Source: Stappia sp. BW2 (GTDB lineage: Bacteria; Pseudomonadota; Alphaproteobacteria; Rhizobiales; Stappiaceae). Taken from it: a stretch of DNA of 64,000 nt. The DNA lies in assembly GCF_008107695.1 (NCBI RefSeq), contig NZ_VIRG01000052.1, positions 62,001-126,000 of the forward strand. The letters run 5' to 3'. The notes beneath the pieces were generated by a model. That model was given only the letters and a program-made list of their open reading frames with translations, did no database searches and was not told the DNA's origin. This document shows positions 39,895 through 48,420 of the stretch, piece by piece (within the stretch, counting starts at the first letter, position 1; every line of letters begins with the position of its first letter). The position numbers and the translations under genes are program-made.

Positions 39895-41337
39895 TCAGAG
39901 CCGGTAGGCCTGCTTGGCAAGCCTGTAAGTGAGGTCGTGAGCGACCTCATATGCCTCGTCCTCGTCCAGCCTCCCGGATGTCACGAGTGAAGCGAGGTAA
40001 GCGCAATCAACCCGGCGGGCCACGTCGTGGCGGGCGGGGATCGAGCAGAACGCGCGGGTGTCGTCGTTGAAGCCGACTGTGTTGTAAAAACCCGCGGTTT
40101 CCGTGGTCAGTTCCCGGAAGCGGCGCATGCCCTCCGGACTGTCGTAGAACCACCAGGCCGGACCAAGCTTGAGCGTCGGGTAGACACCGGCGAGTGGCGC
40201 CAGTTCCCGTGCAAGGGCGGTCTCGTCCAGGGTGAAGAGAATGATCGACAGGTTCTTTTCCAGGCCGACCGCGTCCAGCAGCGGCTTGAGCGCCTTGACG
40301 TAGCCGGTCTGGGTCGGGATATCGAACCCCTTGTCCCGGCCGTGGGCCGCCATGATGCCGGCCGAATGGTTGCGGTAGCTGCCTGGGTGGATCTGCAGGA
40401 CCAGCCCGTCTTCCAGGCTCATGCGGGCCATTTCCGTCAGCATGTGCCCCCGAAAGGCGTCGGCTTCCTCCGGTGAGCAACCGCCCTTGAGGGCCTTCTG
40501 GAACAGAGCCTGGGCTTCCGAAGGCGAAAGGTTTTCGGTTCGGGCGGTGGCGTGGCCGTGATCGGACGACGTCGCGCCAAAGGATTTGAAGTAGGCGCGG
40601 CGTTCTCGGTGAGCGTTGAGATAGCCCTGCCAGGTGGTGGCGTCCTCACCGGCGATTTCGCCGAATTTTTCGATGTTGGTGGCAAAGCCCTCGAATTCCG
40701 GGTCGACGACCGGATCGGGGCGATAGGCCGTGACGACGCGGCCATTCCAGCCGCTGTCGTGGATCTGGCGGTGCCATTTCAGGTCATCGAGCGGCGATTC
40801 CGTGGTCGCGATCACCTCGATATTGAACCGCTCGAAAAGCGCACGAGGGCGGAATTCCGGACGGGTCAGGCAATCGGCGATGTGGTCATAGGCTTCATCC
40901 GCAGTGTCGGCGGAGATCCGTTTTGTCCAGCCGAACACTTCCTGGAAGGAATGCTCCAGCCACATGCGAGAGGGCGTCGCGCGGAAAAGGTGGAAATTCT
41001 CGGCGAAGATCCTCCAGATCTTGCGGCTGTCGGTTTCGCTCAGACCGCCGTCGATGCGCGGTACACCCAGGTCGCTCAAGTCGATCCCCTGCGAGAACAA
41101 CATGCGGAAAACGTAATGGTCAGGAACGATGAACAGTTGTGCCGGGTCGGGGAAAGCCTCGTTTTCAGCGTACCAGCGCGGATCCGTGTGGCCATGCGGG
41201 CTGACGATCGGCAGGTCCTTGACGGTGGCGTAAAGCTCTGCGGCGATCTTGCGCGAGGCTGCATCGGCGGGAAACAGGCGGTGCGGGTCCAGGCCCTGTC
41301 CCGAGATATCCGGTGCATCCGCTCTTTCCAGTGACAT
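39895..41337 (-). CDS. uxaC: Glucuronate isomerase UxaC
   Basis: A 480-residue amidohydrolase-fold enzyme that turns D-glucuronate into D-fructuronate. Features are [24 protein letters not shown] (metal His pair) near residue 45, [14 protein letters not shown] near 170, [11 protein letters not shown] near 315 and [13 protein letters not shown] near 390. It is the first gene of the nine-gene minus-strand operon. GGGAG precedes the ATG by 6 bases, and the 88-bp divergent gap carries a candidate operator. Confidence 0.96.
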   Translation of the reverse strand: MSLERADAPDISGQGLDPHRLFPADAASRKIAAELYATVKDLPIVSPHGHTDPRWYAENEAFPDPAQLFIVPDHYVFRMLFSQGIDLSDLGVPRIDGGLSETDSRKIWRIFAENFHLFRATPSRMWLEHSFQEVFGWTKRISADTADEAYDHIADCLTRPEFRPRALFERFNIEVIATTESPLDDLKWHRQIHDSGWNGRVVTAYRPDPVVDPEFEGFATNIEKFGEIAGEDATTWQGYLNAHRERRAYFKSFGATSSDHGHATARTENLSPSEAQALFQKALKGGCSPEEADAFRGHMLTEMARMSLEDGLVLQIHPGSYRNHSAGIMAAHGRDKGFDIPTQTGYVKALKPLLDAVGLEKNLSIILFTLDETALARELAPLAGVYPTLKLGPAWWFYDSPEGMRRFRELTTETAGFYNTVGFNDDTRAFCSIPARHDVARRVDCAYLASLVTSGRLDEDEAYEVAHDLTYRLAKQAYRL

Positions 41338-41377
41338 TCGTTTCTCCCAGGGCTGCCTTCAGACAGGCTAATGTTGC

Positions 41378-41409
41378 GACTAGTAAACTGATATGCTAGT
41401 TGATTAGTC
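41378..41409. promoter_or_regulatory. Candidate GntR operator in the uxaC-gntR gap
   Basis: An AT-rich symmetric stretch: ACTAG (41379-41383) and CTAGT (41396-41400) are inverted, and GACTA/TAGTC form an outer pair (41378 and 41409 ends). It overlaps the expected divergent promoters. Confidence 0.45.
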
Positions 41410-41425
41410 GAGTCAACGGAGACGA

Positions 41426-42124
41426 ATGCCGATGTCAGAAAGCAGCGCCCTGAAGGTGCTTGAGCCCATCAAGATTCCGAGCGTCGCAGATACGGTGTTC
41501 GAAGAATTGCACCAGCAGATCCTGTCACTGGATCTGGCGCCGGGAACGCGCATGTCGGAAGCGGAAGTGGCCAAAGCCTTCGGCGTGTCCCGCCAGCCGG
41601 TCCGCGATGCGTTCTACCGTCTGTCGCAGCTCGGCTTTCTGCTTATCCGCCCGCAACGGGCAACGGTCATCTCCAAGATCTCGGAAGCCGCGGTGCTGAA
41701 GGCGAAATTCGTGCGCACAGCGCTGGAGGTCGCCTGCATGCGGGCGGCCATCGAGGTGATCACAGACGAACAGATCGACGATCTGGAAGAGCTTCTCGCG
41801 CAGCAGCAGGTGGCGGTGGATGCCAATGAACGCCAGCTGTTTCATTCGCTCGACGACATCTTTCACCGCCGGATCTGCGAAATCTCCGGTCACGACTACG
41901 TCTGGGCGCTGATCCGCGAACAGAAAGCGCATATGGACCGGGTCCGGTTCCTGTCTCTGGCCTCCGGGGCTCAGGCCGCGCTCGATGACCATTACCGCAT
42001 CGTTTCGGCCATGCGCCTGCGGGACGGCCAACTGACCGAAGCCATTCTGACTGAACACCTGGGCCGCATTGCCACCATCCTCGGCCGCATCCGCGCCGAG
42101 AACCAGGATCATTTCGAGGAATAA
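41426..42124 (+). CDS. GntR-family (FCD) regulator of the uronate operon
   Basis: A 232-residue protein with an N-terminal winged helix (LSLDLAPGTRMSEAEVAKAFGVSRQPVRDAFYRLSQLGFL by content, residues about 30-70) and an all-helical FCD ligand domain with metal-site residues such as D-x-x-FH in LDDIFHRRI and H in DDHYRI. It is divergent from uxaC, as expected for a repressor relieved by a uronate or KDG. Two starts compete: ATG 41426 (4 bases from GGAG) and ATG 41432 (10 bases). Confidence 0.88.
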   Translation: MPMSESSALKVLEPIKIPSVADTVFEELHQQILSLDLAPGTRMSEAEVAKAFGVSRQPVRDAFYRLSQLGFLLIRPQRATVISKISEAAVLKAKFVRTALEVACMRAAIEVITDEQIDDLEELLAQQQVAVDANERQLFHSLDDIFHRRICEISGHDYVWALIREQKAHMDRVRFLSLASGAQAALDDHYRIVSAMRLRDGQLTEAILTEHLGRIATILGRIRAENQDHFEE

Positions 42125-42441
42125 GCATTCCAAAGCGGTTCCCGGGCAATGGACGGGTCCTGTCGAAGCCGTCGTTACCCGCCCTCTGATAGCCCGGGTG
42201 CCATGCGCAATGCCGGTGCCGGTGATCAGTATCGCTCTGATTGGCTGCCGCAACAGGCCGCGTGCCTGAGGTCTTCTGTGACCTTACGGCAGAAAAGCCC
42301 CAGTTTTAATCAACCGTTTACCATAATTGTGTTGCTTTCGGTTTCGGATCGCGTGATGTGTCTTTAAAATTTTCTGATCCGGTCAGAACCGTATTATTGC
42401 AAGTGCTGACGGTTCGAATATGCCGCTGAAAGGACGCGAAT
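42125..42441. other. 317-bp intergenic region
   Basis: It contains the 3' flank of the GntR gene and the promoter region of the L,D-transpeptidase gene. I see only weak complementary segments (ACCCG/CGGGT near 42178-42201), no EcfG consensus and no gene. Confidence 0.5.
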
Positions 42442-43104
42442 ATGGCTTCCAAGATGAGCCGACGCACGTTTGTTGCTGCAATACCCCTGCTGTTGGCCGC
42501 CTGCCAAAGCCAGCAAAGTTCAACTGTGCAGGCGGGATTGAACCCGCTGGCCGATGGCACGCCGGACTATGCGACGGCCTATGCCGCCAGAACAGACGGC
42601 GGGTTTGCAATCCCTGCCATCCAGTACCAGAAATTCGACCCCAAATTTCTGCGTCAGGTGGTGTTCTATCCCAGCAAGTATCCCTCCGGCACAATCGTCG
42701 TTGATCCGAAGAACAAATTTCTCTACCTGATCCAGCCAGGCGGCCGAGCCATCCGGTATGGCATTGGTGTAGGTCGAGCCGGTTTTGCGTGGAACGGCGA
42801 AGCGGAAATCCGCTTCAAGCGCGAGTGGCCGAAATGGTTCCCGCCGGAAGAGATGATCGAGCGCGATCCGAAGCTGGCGAAATATCGCGACGGGCAGGAT
42901 GGCGGTCCTCGTAATCCGATCGGCGCGCGCGGGCTGTATCTGTGGCAGAACAACAAGGACACGCTCTACCGCATCCACAGCACCAACCACCCCTCCAGTA
43001 TCGGCACCAACGCCTCCAGCGGCTGCATCCGCATGTGGCATCAGGACATCATCGACCTGTATAACCGCGTCAATGTCGGCACCAAGGTGGTCGTGCTGGG
43101 CTAA
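42442..43104 (+). CDS. L,D-transpeptidase lipoprotein (YkuD family)
   Basis: A 220-residue protein with a lipobox LLLAAC (lipidated C21) and a YkuD catalytic domain (about 82-218). The active-site motif is H179-S-T-N and, 14-16 residues on, S-S-G-C195-I-R197. Enzymes of this class form 3-3 peptidoglycan cross-links or attach outer-membrane proteins to peptidoglycan. The lipobox plus an RR pair (MSRRTF) suggests export as a lipoprotein. AGGA lies 7 bases before ATG 42442. It is transcribed alone, with its own terminator. Confidence 0.92.
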   Translation: MASKMSRRTFVAAIPLLLAACQSQQSSTVQAGLNPLADGTPDYATAYAARTDGGFAIPAIQYQKFDPKFLRQVVFYPSKYPSGTIVVDPKNKFLYLIQPGGRAIRYGIGVGRAGFAWNGEAEIRFKREWPKWFPPEEMIERDPKLAKYRDGQDGGPRNPIGARGLYLWQNNKDTLYRIHSTNHPSSIGTNASSGCIRMWHQDIIDLYNRVNVGTKVVVLG

Positions 43105-43139
43105 GTCTATCGCACGAGCCGCTTCGGGCTTCTGTTTGA

Positions 43140-43179
43140 AGAGCCGCTAGGTCCGTTCAGATGGACCGGCGGCTCTTTT
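43140..43179 (+). terminator. Terminator of the L,D-transpeptidase gene
   Basis: GAGCCGC (43141-43147) pairs with GCGGCTC (43169-43175), with an inner GGTCC/GGACC stem, followed by TTTT. Confidence 0.85.
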
Positions 43180-43191
43180 GCGTTCCGGCGG

Positions 43192-43233
43192 CCCATCCTT
43201 CGCGACAGCGCTACGCGCTTCCTCAGGATGAGG
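43192..43233 (+). repeat. REP-like palindromic element, copy 1
   Basis: A 42-base element starting CCCATCCTTCG and ending CCTCAGGATGAGG; CATCCT and AGGATG are its inverted ends. The same ends occur in the opposite orientation at 43381-43424. Short extragenic elements with these ends are common in Rhizobiales genomes. The remainder of 43105-43510 holds the terminator at 43140 and no gene. Confidence 0.75.
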
Positions 43234-43380
43234 AGGGGGATTGGGAGGTTCTTCGGTGAAGGTGCTCTCGGGGGCGGAAAGTCCGACATGGTGACGTGTC
43301 TGACGTGGTGACCGGGATTCTGGCAGGCAGGCGTCTCAGATCCGGACGGTCAAGGACAGTTCATATTCCCGCCCCAAAAG

Positions 43381-43424
43381 CCTCATCCTGAGGAGGGTCG
43401 TCAGGCCCGTCTCGAAGGATGGGC
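43381..43424 (-). repeat. REP-like palindromic element, copy 2 (inverted)
   Basis: Starts CCTCATCCTGAGGA and ends CGAAGGATGGGC, the reverse complement of the ends of copy 1, with a different middle. The two copies form a 233-bp inverted pair between convergent genes. Confidence 0.75.
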
Positions 43425-43510
43425 ACCTTGTTCCGATGTTGCCAGCTTTCCGGCCCCGCCTCGCTTTGCATACGGACGGGACCAGACCGGGAGCCGGCGC
43501 CCGCCAGACG

Positions 43511-44299
43511 TTATCCTTCCACCGACCCAAGTAGCTCCTTCGCCTGCCGGGCTGCGCCTCGGATGGCGGCGGCGTAGAGGGTGACGTCGATAGACGTGGC
43601 GACGAAGGTTGCGCCCAGTTCCAGACAGGTGCGGGCGAAATCGAGATTGGTGGTCAGGATGCCCGGTGCCTTGCCAGCGGCCTTGATACGCTTCATGGCG
43701 TCCAGGATCGCGGCCACGACTTCCGGGTGCATGGGCTCGCCAAGATGGCCCATATCGGCAGCCAGATCCGACGGGCCGATGAAGACGCCGTCAACGCCTT
43801 CGACTGACAGGATGCCGTCAAGTTCTGCCAGCCCGGCGCGGTTTTCCACTTGAACCAGCAGGCAGATCTCGCCGTCGGCGGTGGTCAGGTAATCGGGGAT
43901 GGCGGAAAATCGGGACGCGCGGGCGAGGGCTGCCCCAACGCCGCGCACGCCAACGGGCGGATAGCGTACGGCGCTGACGAGATCTTCCGCCTGGGCCTTG
44001 CTTTCCACCATGGGGACCAGCAGAGTTTGCGCGCCGGCATCCAGGAACTGCTTGATCATCCAGGTTTCGCCGATGGGCACCCGGACCACCGGCTTGCTGC
44101 CCGAGGCCTCGACCATGGTCAATTGCGCCATCATGGATCTGAGATCGTTGGGTGCGTGTTCGCAATCGATCAGCAGCCAGTCGAAACCGGCGCTTGCGGT
44201 GATCTCTGCCGTGTAGGCATCGGCAAGCCCAACCCAGCAGCCCATCTGCGGCTGACCGGATTTCATGGTGGCTTTGAAGGCGTTTTGAGGCGCTGGCAT
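43511..44299 (-). CDS. hpaI: 4-hydroxy-2-oxoheptanedioate aldolase HpaI
   Basis: A 262-residue HpcH/HpaI class II aldolase: GCWVGLADAYTAEI, DWLLIDCEHAPNDL, VRVPIGETWMIKQFLDAGAQTLLVPMVES (by content) and GVFIGPSDLAADMGHLG. Metal ligands lie in the E and D of VQVENRAGL and IGPSDLA. It splits the last ring-derived intermediate into pyruvate and succinate semialdehyde. ATG 44299 lies 11 bp after hpaH; the longer frame to 44380 is inside hpaH. Last gene of the hpa operon. Confidence 0.93.
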   Translation of the reverse strand: MPAPQNAFKATMKSGQPQMGCWVGLADAYTAEITASAGFDWLLIDCEHAPNDLRSMMAQLTMVEASGSKPVVRVPIGETWMIKQFLDAGAQTLLVPMVESKAQAEDLVSAVRYPPVGVRGVGAALARASRFSAIPDYLTTADGEICLLVQVENRAGLAELDGILSVEGVDGVFIGPSDLAADMGHLGEPMHPEVVAAILDAMKRIKAAGKAPGILTTNLDFARTCLELGATFVATSIDVTLYAAAIRGAARQAKELLGSVEG

Positions 44300-44310
44300 G
44301 GTTTTCCCAA

Positions 44311-45117
44311 TTATGCGAAAGAGCAGGAAACGGACCCGAACGGGCCGAAGTCGGCGTGAACCTTCGAACCGGGCGGGCATTCCACCGGCCTGATGAAGGA
44401 TCCGGAGAGAATAATCTGTCCGGCTTCGATTGTCTGTCCGTAATCGGCCATGCGCCTCGCCAGCCAGACGACGGCCTCGACCGGATCGTTGAGAACGCCA
44501 GCGCCAAGACCGGTTTCCTCAACTTCGTTATTGCGGCTGACGATGGCTCCGATCCAACGCAGGTCGGTGGTGGCGGGGGCGTGTTTCTCCACACCCAGCA
44601 CTAGACCGGCATTGGCAGCGTTGTCGGCGATAGTGTCGAAGATCTTGCGGGCCTGACCGGTTTCCGGGTCGACCCGCTGGATACGGGTATCGAGAATTTC
44701 CAGGCTCGGGCAGACGTAATCCGTTGCCGCCAGAACGTCTTCTCGCGTGACATCGGCACCGCCAATTGAAGCCTTCATGACGAAGGCGATTTCCGCTTCG
44801 ATCCGCGGCTGGATGAACCGGCCCTTGGGGACAGTGGCTCCGGTTTGAAACAGCATGTCGTCGAAGAGGACGCCGCTGTCCGGCGTGTCGATCTTGAGCG
44901 CATCCTGCATGGCTTTTGATGTCAGGCCGATCTTCCAGCCAATGGTCTTGCGGCCGTCGGCGAGCTTTGCCTTCGCAAATTCCTTCTGGATCGCATAGGC
45001 CCCGTCCATGTCGAGGTCCGGATGGCGCAGGGTCAGAAGGCCGATCTGCTCACGCGTCTTTTCCGCGTTCAGGAGATCGCCTGCCGCTTTGGAGATGTCT
45101 GCTTTGCTCAGGCTCAT
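44311..45117 (-). CDS. hpaH: 2-oxo-hept-4-ene-1,7-dioate hydratase HpaH
   Basis: A 268-residue hydratase of the FAH-related family (MhpD/HpaH): KTIGWKIGLTSKAMQ, DDMLFQTGATVP, RIEAEIAFVM (metal-binding acids), VCPSLEILDTRI and GAGVLNDPVEAVVWLA. It hydrates the oxohepten-dioate made by HpaG. It overlaps hpaG by 4 bp and precedes hpaI by 11 bp. Confidence 0.94.
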   Translation of the reverse strand: MSLSKADISKAAGDLLNAEKTREQIGLLTLRHPDLDMDGAYAIQKEFAKAKLADGRKTIGWKIGLTSKAMQDALKIDTPDSGVLFDDMLFQTGATVPKGRFIQPRIEAEIAFVMKASIGGADVTREDVLAATDYVCPSLEILDTRIQRVDPETGQARKIFDTIADNAANAGLVLGVEKHAPATTDLRWIGAIVSRNNEVEETGLGAGVLNDPVEAVVWLARRMADYGQTIEAGQIILSGSFIRPVECPPGSKVHADFGPFGSVSCSFA

Positions 45118-45968
45118 TTTTCGTCCTCCACCCCATTGCGCAAGATGCCGATGCCTTCGACCTCGATCTCGACCACGTCACCGGGTTTCAGATAACGGGG
45201 AGGGTCGAAACGGGCGCCGGCGCCTGTCGGTGTTCCGGTGACGATGATGTCGCCGGGCTGAAGTGTCATGAAGGTCGAGATGTAGGCGATTTCCTCGCGG
45301 ATCGGGAAGGTCATGCGCTTGAGGTAGTCGTCCTGGCGCAGCTCTCCGTTGACGCGGGTCTGAATGCGGGCCTCATCCAGTTGCGCAGCGTTTTCGAAAG
45401 GAACCAGCCAGGGGCCGATGGACCCAGACCTGTCCCAGTTCTTGCCCTGGGTGACGTTGAATTTCGCGTGCCGAACCCAGTCGCGGATGGAGCCTTCGTT
45501 GCACAGCGTCAGGGCGCAGATATGGTCGTAGGCGTCTTCCGCCCTGATCCGCCGGCCGGCCTTGCCGATGACGATGGCGACTTCACCCTCATAATCGAGC
45601 GTATGGTTTTCCGGTGGCCGGATCAGCGGCTGCTCGTGGCCGGTAAACCCGCTGGCAAACCGCGGGAACAGCGACATGTATTTCGGCTGCGCGCTGCCGT
45701 CCTTGTATTCCGCATTGCGGTCGGGAAAGTTGACGCCGACACACAGGATCCGCGGTGCATTCGGCAGCACCATTTCATAGGTGAAATCGGACTGCGTGAC
45801 CGGTTTGTCCATTGCGGCTGCAACGAGATCCCGCAGGCCATCGGCGTGGATGGCGTCGTAAAGCGTTGGCCACTGCGGAAAGTCTGGCGACAGGGCGATC
45901 ATGCCGGTATCGGTGACGGCACCGTAATATTGTTTGCCGTCGGCGCTGTAAGTCGCGAGCCGGGTCAT
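45114..45968 (-). CDS. hpaG: HpaG-type fumarylacetoacetate hydrolase family isomerase/decarboxylase
   Basis: A 284-residue single FAH domain: CVGVNFPDRNAEY, DYEGEVAIVIGKAGRRI (metal-binding Glu pair), FNVTQGKNWDRSGSIGPWLV and GDIIVTGTPTGAG. In the hpa pathway HpaG decarboxylates 5-oxopent-3-ene-1,2,5-tricarboxylate and isomerises the product. The E. coli enzyme has two such domains fused; only one is seen here and no second copy is in the window. It overlaps the decarboxylase gene upstream and hpaH downstream by 4 bp each. Confidence 0.83.
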   Translation of the reverse strand: MTRLATYSADGKQYYGAVTDTGMIALSPDFPQWPTLYDAIHADGLRDLVAAAMDKPVTQSDFTYEMVLPNAPRILCVGVNFPDRNAEYKDGSAQPKYMSLFPRFASGFTGHEQPLIRPPENHTLDYEGEVAIVIGKAGRRIRAEDAYDHICALTLCNEGSIRDWVRHAKFNVTQGKNWDRSGSIGPWLVPFENAAQLDEARIQTRVNGELRQDDYLKRMTFPIREEIAYISTFMTLQPGDIIVTGTPTGAGARFDPPRYLKPGDVVEIEVEGIGILRNGVEDEK

Positions 45969-47383
45969 GCGGGCTCCCTGTTTCTGGCAATTTCAAGGAT
46001 GACGCCAAAGGCGAAGTCGACATCTTCCTGTGTGCAGTCGAACTGTCCGACCTGAAATCGGATCACTTTAGCGCCGTCGAGCAAGGTCTGGGTCAGGTAG
46101 ATCCGCCCATCATCATTGATGGCATCGACAAGCGTCTGGTTGAGTGTGTCGAGGTCCTGCGCACCTGCTGGGGCGTAGCGAAAGCTGAACAGGGACAGGA
46201 CAGGCTCGGAGGTTATCTCGAAATCGGGTTCGGCGCGCAGGCGTTCGGCGAGCGCGACCGACCAGTCGACGTGGTTGCGCAGTCGCTGCCGCAGGTCTTC
46301 AAGGCCATAGGAGCGTAGCAGGAACCAGAGTTTCAGCGCCCGGAACCGGCGGCCGAGCGGAATGGACCATTCGGAATAGTTGACGATGCCGTCATGGCCG
46401 TGTGTCTTCAGATATTCCGGCCGGATTGCCAGCGTGCGCACGAGGTCTTCCGGATCGCGGACGAAATGAGCGGAACAATCGAACTGGGCGCCGAGCCATT
46501 TGTGTGGATTGAAGACCATGGAATCGACCCTCTCGACACCAGCCCAGAGGTCCCGGTATTCGGGCGCGATCATGGCTGCGCCCGCCCAGGCAGCGTCGAG
46601 ATGGACATAAAGGCCGAAGTCCTTCGCGACGGCGACGACAGAGGCAACATCGTCGGACGCGCCGACGCCGGTTCCGCCGGTACAGGCGATAATGCCCGCA
46701 GGACGGTATCCGGCAGCAAGATCCACTTCGATAGCGGTGCGCAGGGCGACCGGATCCATGGACCGGTGTTGCCCCTGAACCGGGATCCGCACCAGATTGT
46801 CCTGCCCGATGCCGGAGATCCAGATGGCTCTGTCGATGGAGGTGTGGACCTCGTTGGAGGAATAGACCCGCAGGCGCGGCTGGCCGCTGAGACCGGCCTT
46901 GTTGCCGTCCCACGAAAGGGCGCGCTCGCGCATGGTCAGCACGGCGGCCAGCGTTGCGGTGGACGCGCTGTCCTGGATCACCCCGGTAAAGCTCTCGGGC
47001 AGTCCGACGGCCTGGCGCAGCCAGTCCATCATCCTCGTTTCCATCTCGGTGGCGGCAGGAGAGGTCTGCCACAGCATGCACTGGGCCGCCATGGCGGTGA
47101 CGAGATATTCCGCCAGCATTGACGGCGGAGAGGCATTGGCCGGGAAATAGGCAAAGAAGCGCGGGTGCTGCCAATGGGTCATGCCCGGTAGCACGATCTT
47201 CTCGAAATCCGCGAAGATTTTCTCCATCTCCTCGGCAAGCTCCGGCGGAGCCTCGGGGAGTGCGTTGAGGATCTCGCCAGGTTTCACCTGGGCGCGGACA
47301 GGCCGCTGCCGGAGGGTCTGGTGATAGTCTGCGGCCCAGTCGGCCACACGCCGGCTCCAGCCGGCAAAATCAGTCCAGTTCAT
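45965..47383 (-). CDS. PLP-dependent aromatic L-amino acid decarboxylase
   Basis: A 472-residue group II decarboxylase (DDC/TDC family): THWQHPRFFAYFPANASPPSMLAEYL near the N-terminus, QDSASTATLAAVL, TGGTGVGASDDVASV, HLDAAWAGAAMIAPEYR and the PLP lysine in MVFNPHKWLGAQFDCS. Likely substrates are tyrosine, DOPA or a related aromatic amino acid. ATG 47383 matches family N-termini (MNWTDFAGWSRRVADW); the frame upstream to 47551 lies in hpaD. It is placed between hpaD and hpaG and is translationally coupled to hpaG, which ties it to homoprotocatechuate breakdown. Confidence 0.9.
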   Translation of the reverse strand: MNWTDFAGWSRRVADWAADYHQTLRQRPVRAQVKPGEILNALPEAPPELAEEMEKIFADFEKIVLPGMTHWQHPRFFAYFPANASPPSMLAEYLVTAMAAQCMLWQTSPAATEMETRMMDWLRQAVGLPESFTGVIQDSASTATLAAVLTMRERALSWDGNKAGLSGQPRLRVYSSNEVHTSIDRAIWISGIGQDNLVRIPVQGQHRSMDPVALRTAIEVDLAAGYRPAGIIACTGGTGVGASDDVASVVAVAKDFGLYVHLDAAWAGAAMIAPEYRDLWAGVERVDSMVFNPHKWLGAQFDCSAHFVRDPEDLVRTLAIRPEYLKTHGHDGIVNYSEWSIPLGRRFRALKLWFLLRSYGLEDLRQRLRNHVDWSVALAERLRAEPDFEITSEPVLSLFSFRYAPAGAQDLDTLNQTLVDAINDDGRIYLTQTLLDGAKVIRFQVGQFDCTQEDVDFAFGVILEIARNREPA

Positions 47384-47412
47384 TGCGTTGGTCCAACCGT
47401 TGTCTCTCTCAC

Positions 47413-48393
47413 CTATGGCGCAACAATCGGTTGTGCGGCAAGGCTGGGGGGCTGAACTTCCGTTCCCTCGAAGAGAGAGCCTTCCTCGAACCAGCTTCTG
47501 GGAGCCGGCGCGCCCCACAATGTCTGGCGCTGCGGATCCTTCAGGTCCCACTTGATCGGTTCCAGATCCGGATCGACCGTCTGGTAGTCCGAGCAGTAGA
47601 TCTCGATCCGGTGGCCGTCCGGATCACGGATGTAGAGGAAGAAGGCGTTGGAAATGCCGTGGCGGCCCGGGCCGCGTTCGATGTTGGACACCCAGCCGGT
47701 GGTAGCCATCAAATCCAGAAGATCGATGATGTTGAGCGGGGTCGGCACCCAGAACGCGGTGTGATGCAGGCGCGGCCCCTTGCCGTTGGTGAAGGCAATG
47801 TCGTGGACACCGCCCTTGCGGTGGGTCCAGGCGGCCCACAGGCGGCCGCTTTCCTCGTCCTCGGTATATTCGGTCACCCGGAAGCCGAGCTCGTTGTAGA
47901 AGGCGACAGAGGCATCGACGTCCGGCGAGAAGCAGTTGAAATGATCAATCCTGAGCGGCTTCACGCCCTTGTAGAGTGCGTATTTCTGATGGATCGGCGG
48001 CAGGCGGTCCATCTTCGCATAGAATTCCAGCGGTATGCCGTGCGGGTCGCGAGTGCGGAAGGTGCGTGACTGGTAGGGCCGCTCGACCCAGTCGACCAGA
48101 AGGCCCTTGCCCTTGAAATAGGCGGCTGCCTTGTCGAGATTTTCCTCGTCGAACACCTTGAAGCCGAGATCGCGCGCGGAGGCTTCCGCCGATTTGCGTA
48201 ACACCAGGCAATGGTGGCCGCGCTCTTCCATGGCGCGCAGATAGATGGCGTCGCCGGTTTCGTCCGTCACCTGAAGGCCAAGCGTATCGACGTAGAAGGC
48301 CCGGCTTCTGGCCAGATCCGTAACGCCGAGTTCCACATGGCTGAGGCGGACGATGTTGAAGGGCGGGTAGAGATTGGGTGCCGGAATGGGCAT
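47413..48393 (-). CDS. hpaD: Homoprotocatechuate (3,4-dihydroxyphenylacetate) 2,3-dioxygenase HpaD
   Basis: A 326-residue type I extradiol dioxygenase of two glyoxalase-type domains. Metal ligands are H151 (RIDHFNCF), H211 (LHHTAFW) and E264 (HRIEIYCSDY). Known homoprotocatechuate dioxygenases of Arthrobacter/Brevibacterium use H155, H214 and E267, a near-constant offset. It opens the ring next to the hydroxyls. The gene is 27 bp after hpaE and 29 bp before the decarboxylase. Confidence 0.94.
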   Translation of the reverse strand: MPIPAPNLYPPFNIVRLSHVELGVTDLARSRAFYVDTLGLQVTDETGDAIYLRAMEERGHHCLVLRKSAEASARDLGFKVFDEENLDKAAAYFKGKGLLVDWVERPYQSRTFRTRDPHGIPLEFYAKMDRLPPIHQKYALYKGVKPLRIDHFNCFSPDVDASVAFYNELGFRVTEYTEDEESGRLWAAWTHRKGGVHDIAFTNGKGPRLHHTAFWVPTPLNIIDLLDLMATTGWVSNIERGPGRHGISNAFFLYIRDPDGHRIEIYCSDYQTVDPDLEPIKWDLKDPQRQTLWGAPAPRSWFEEGSLFEGTEVQPPSLAAQPIVAP

Positions 48394-48420
48394 GAGGTCC
48401 TCCCAGAAGATTTATTTTTA

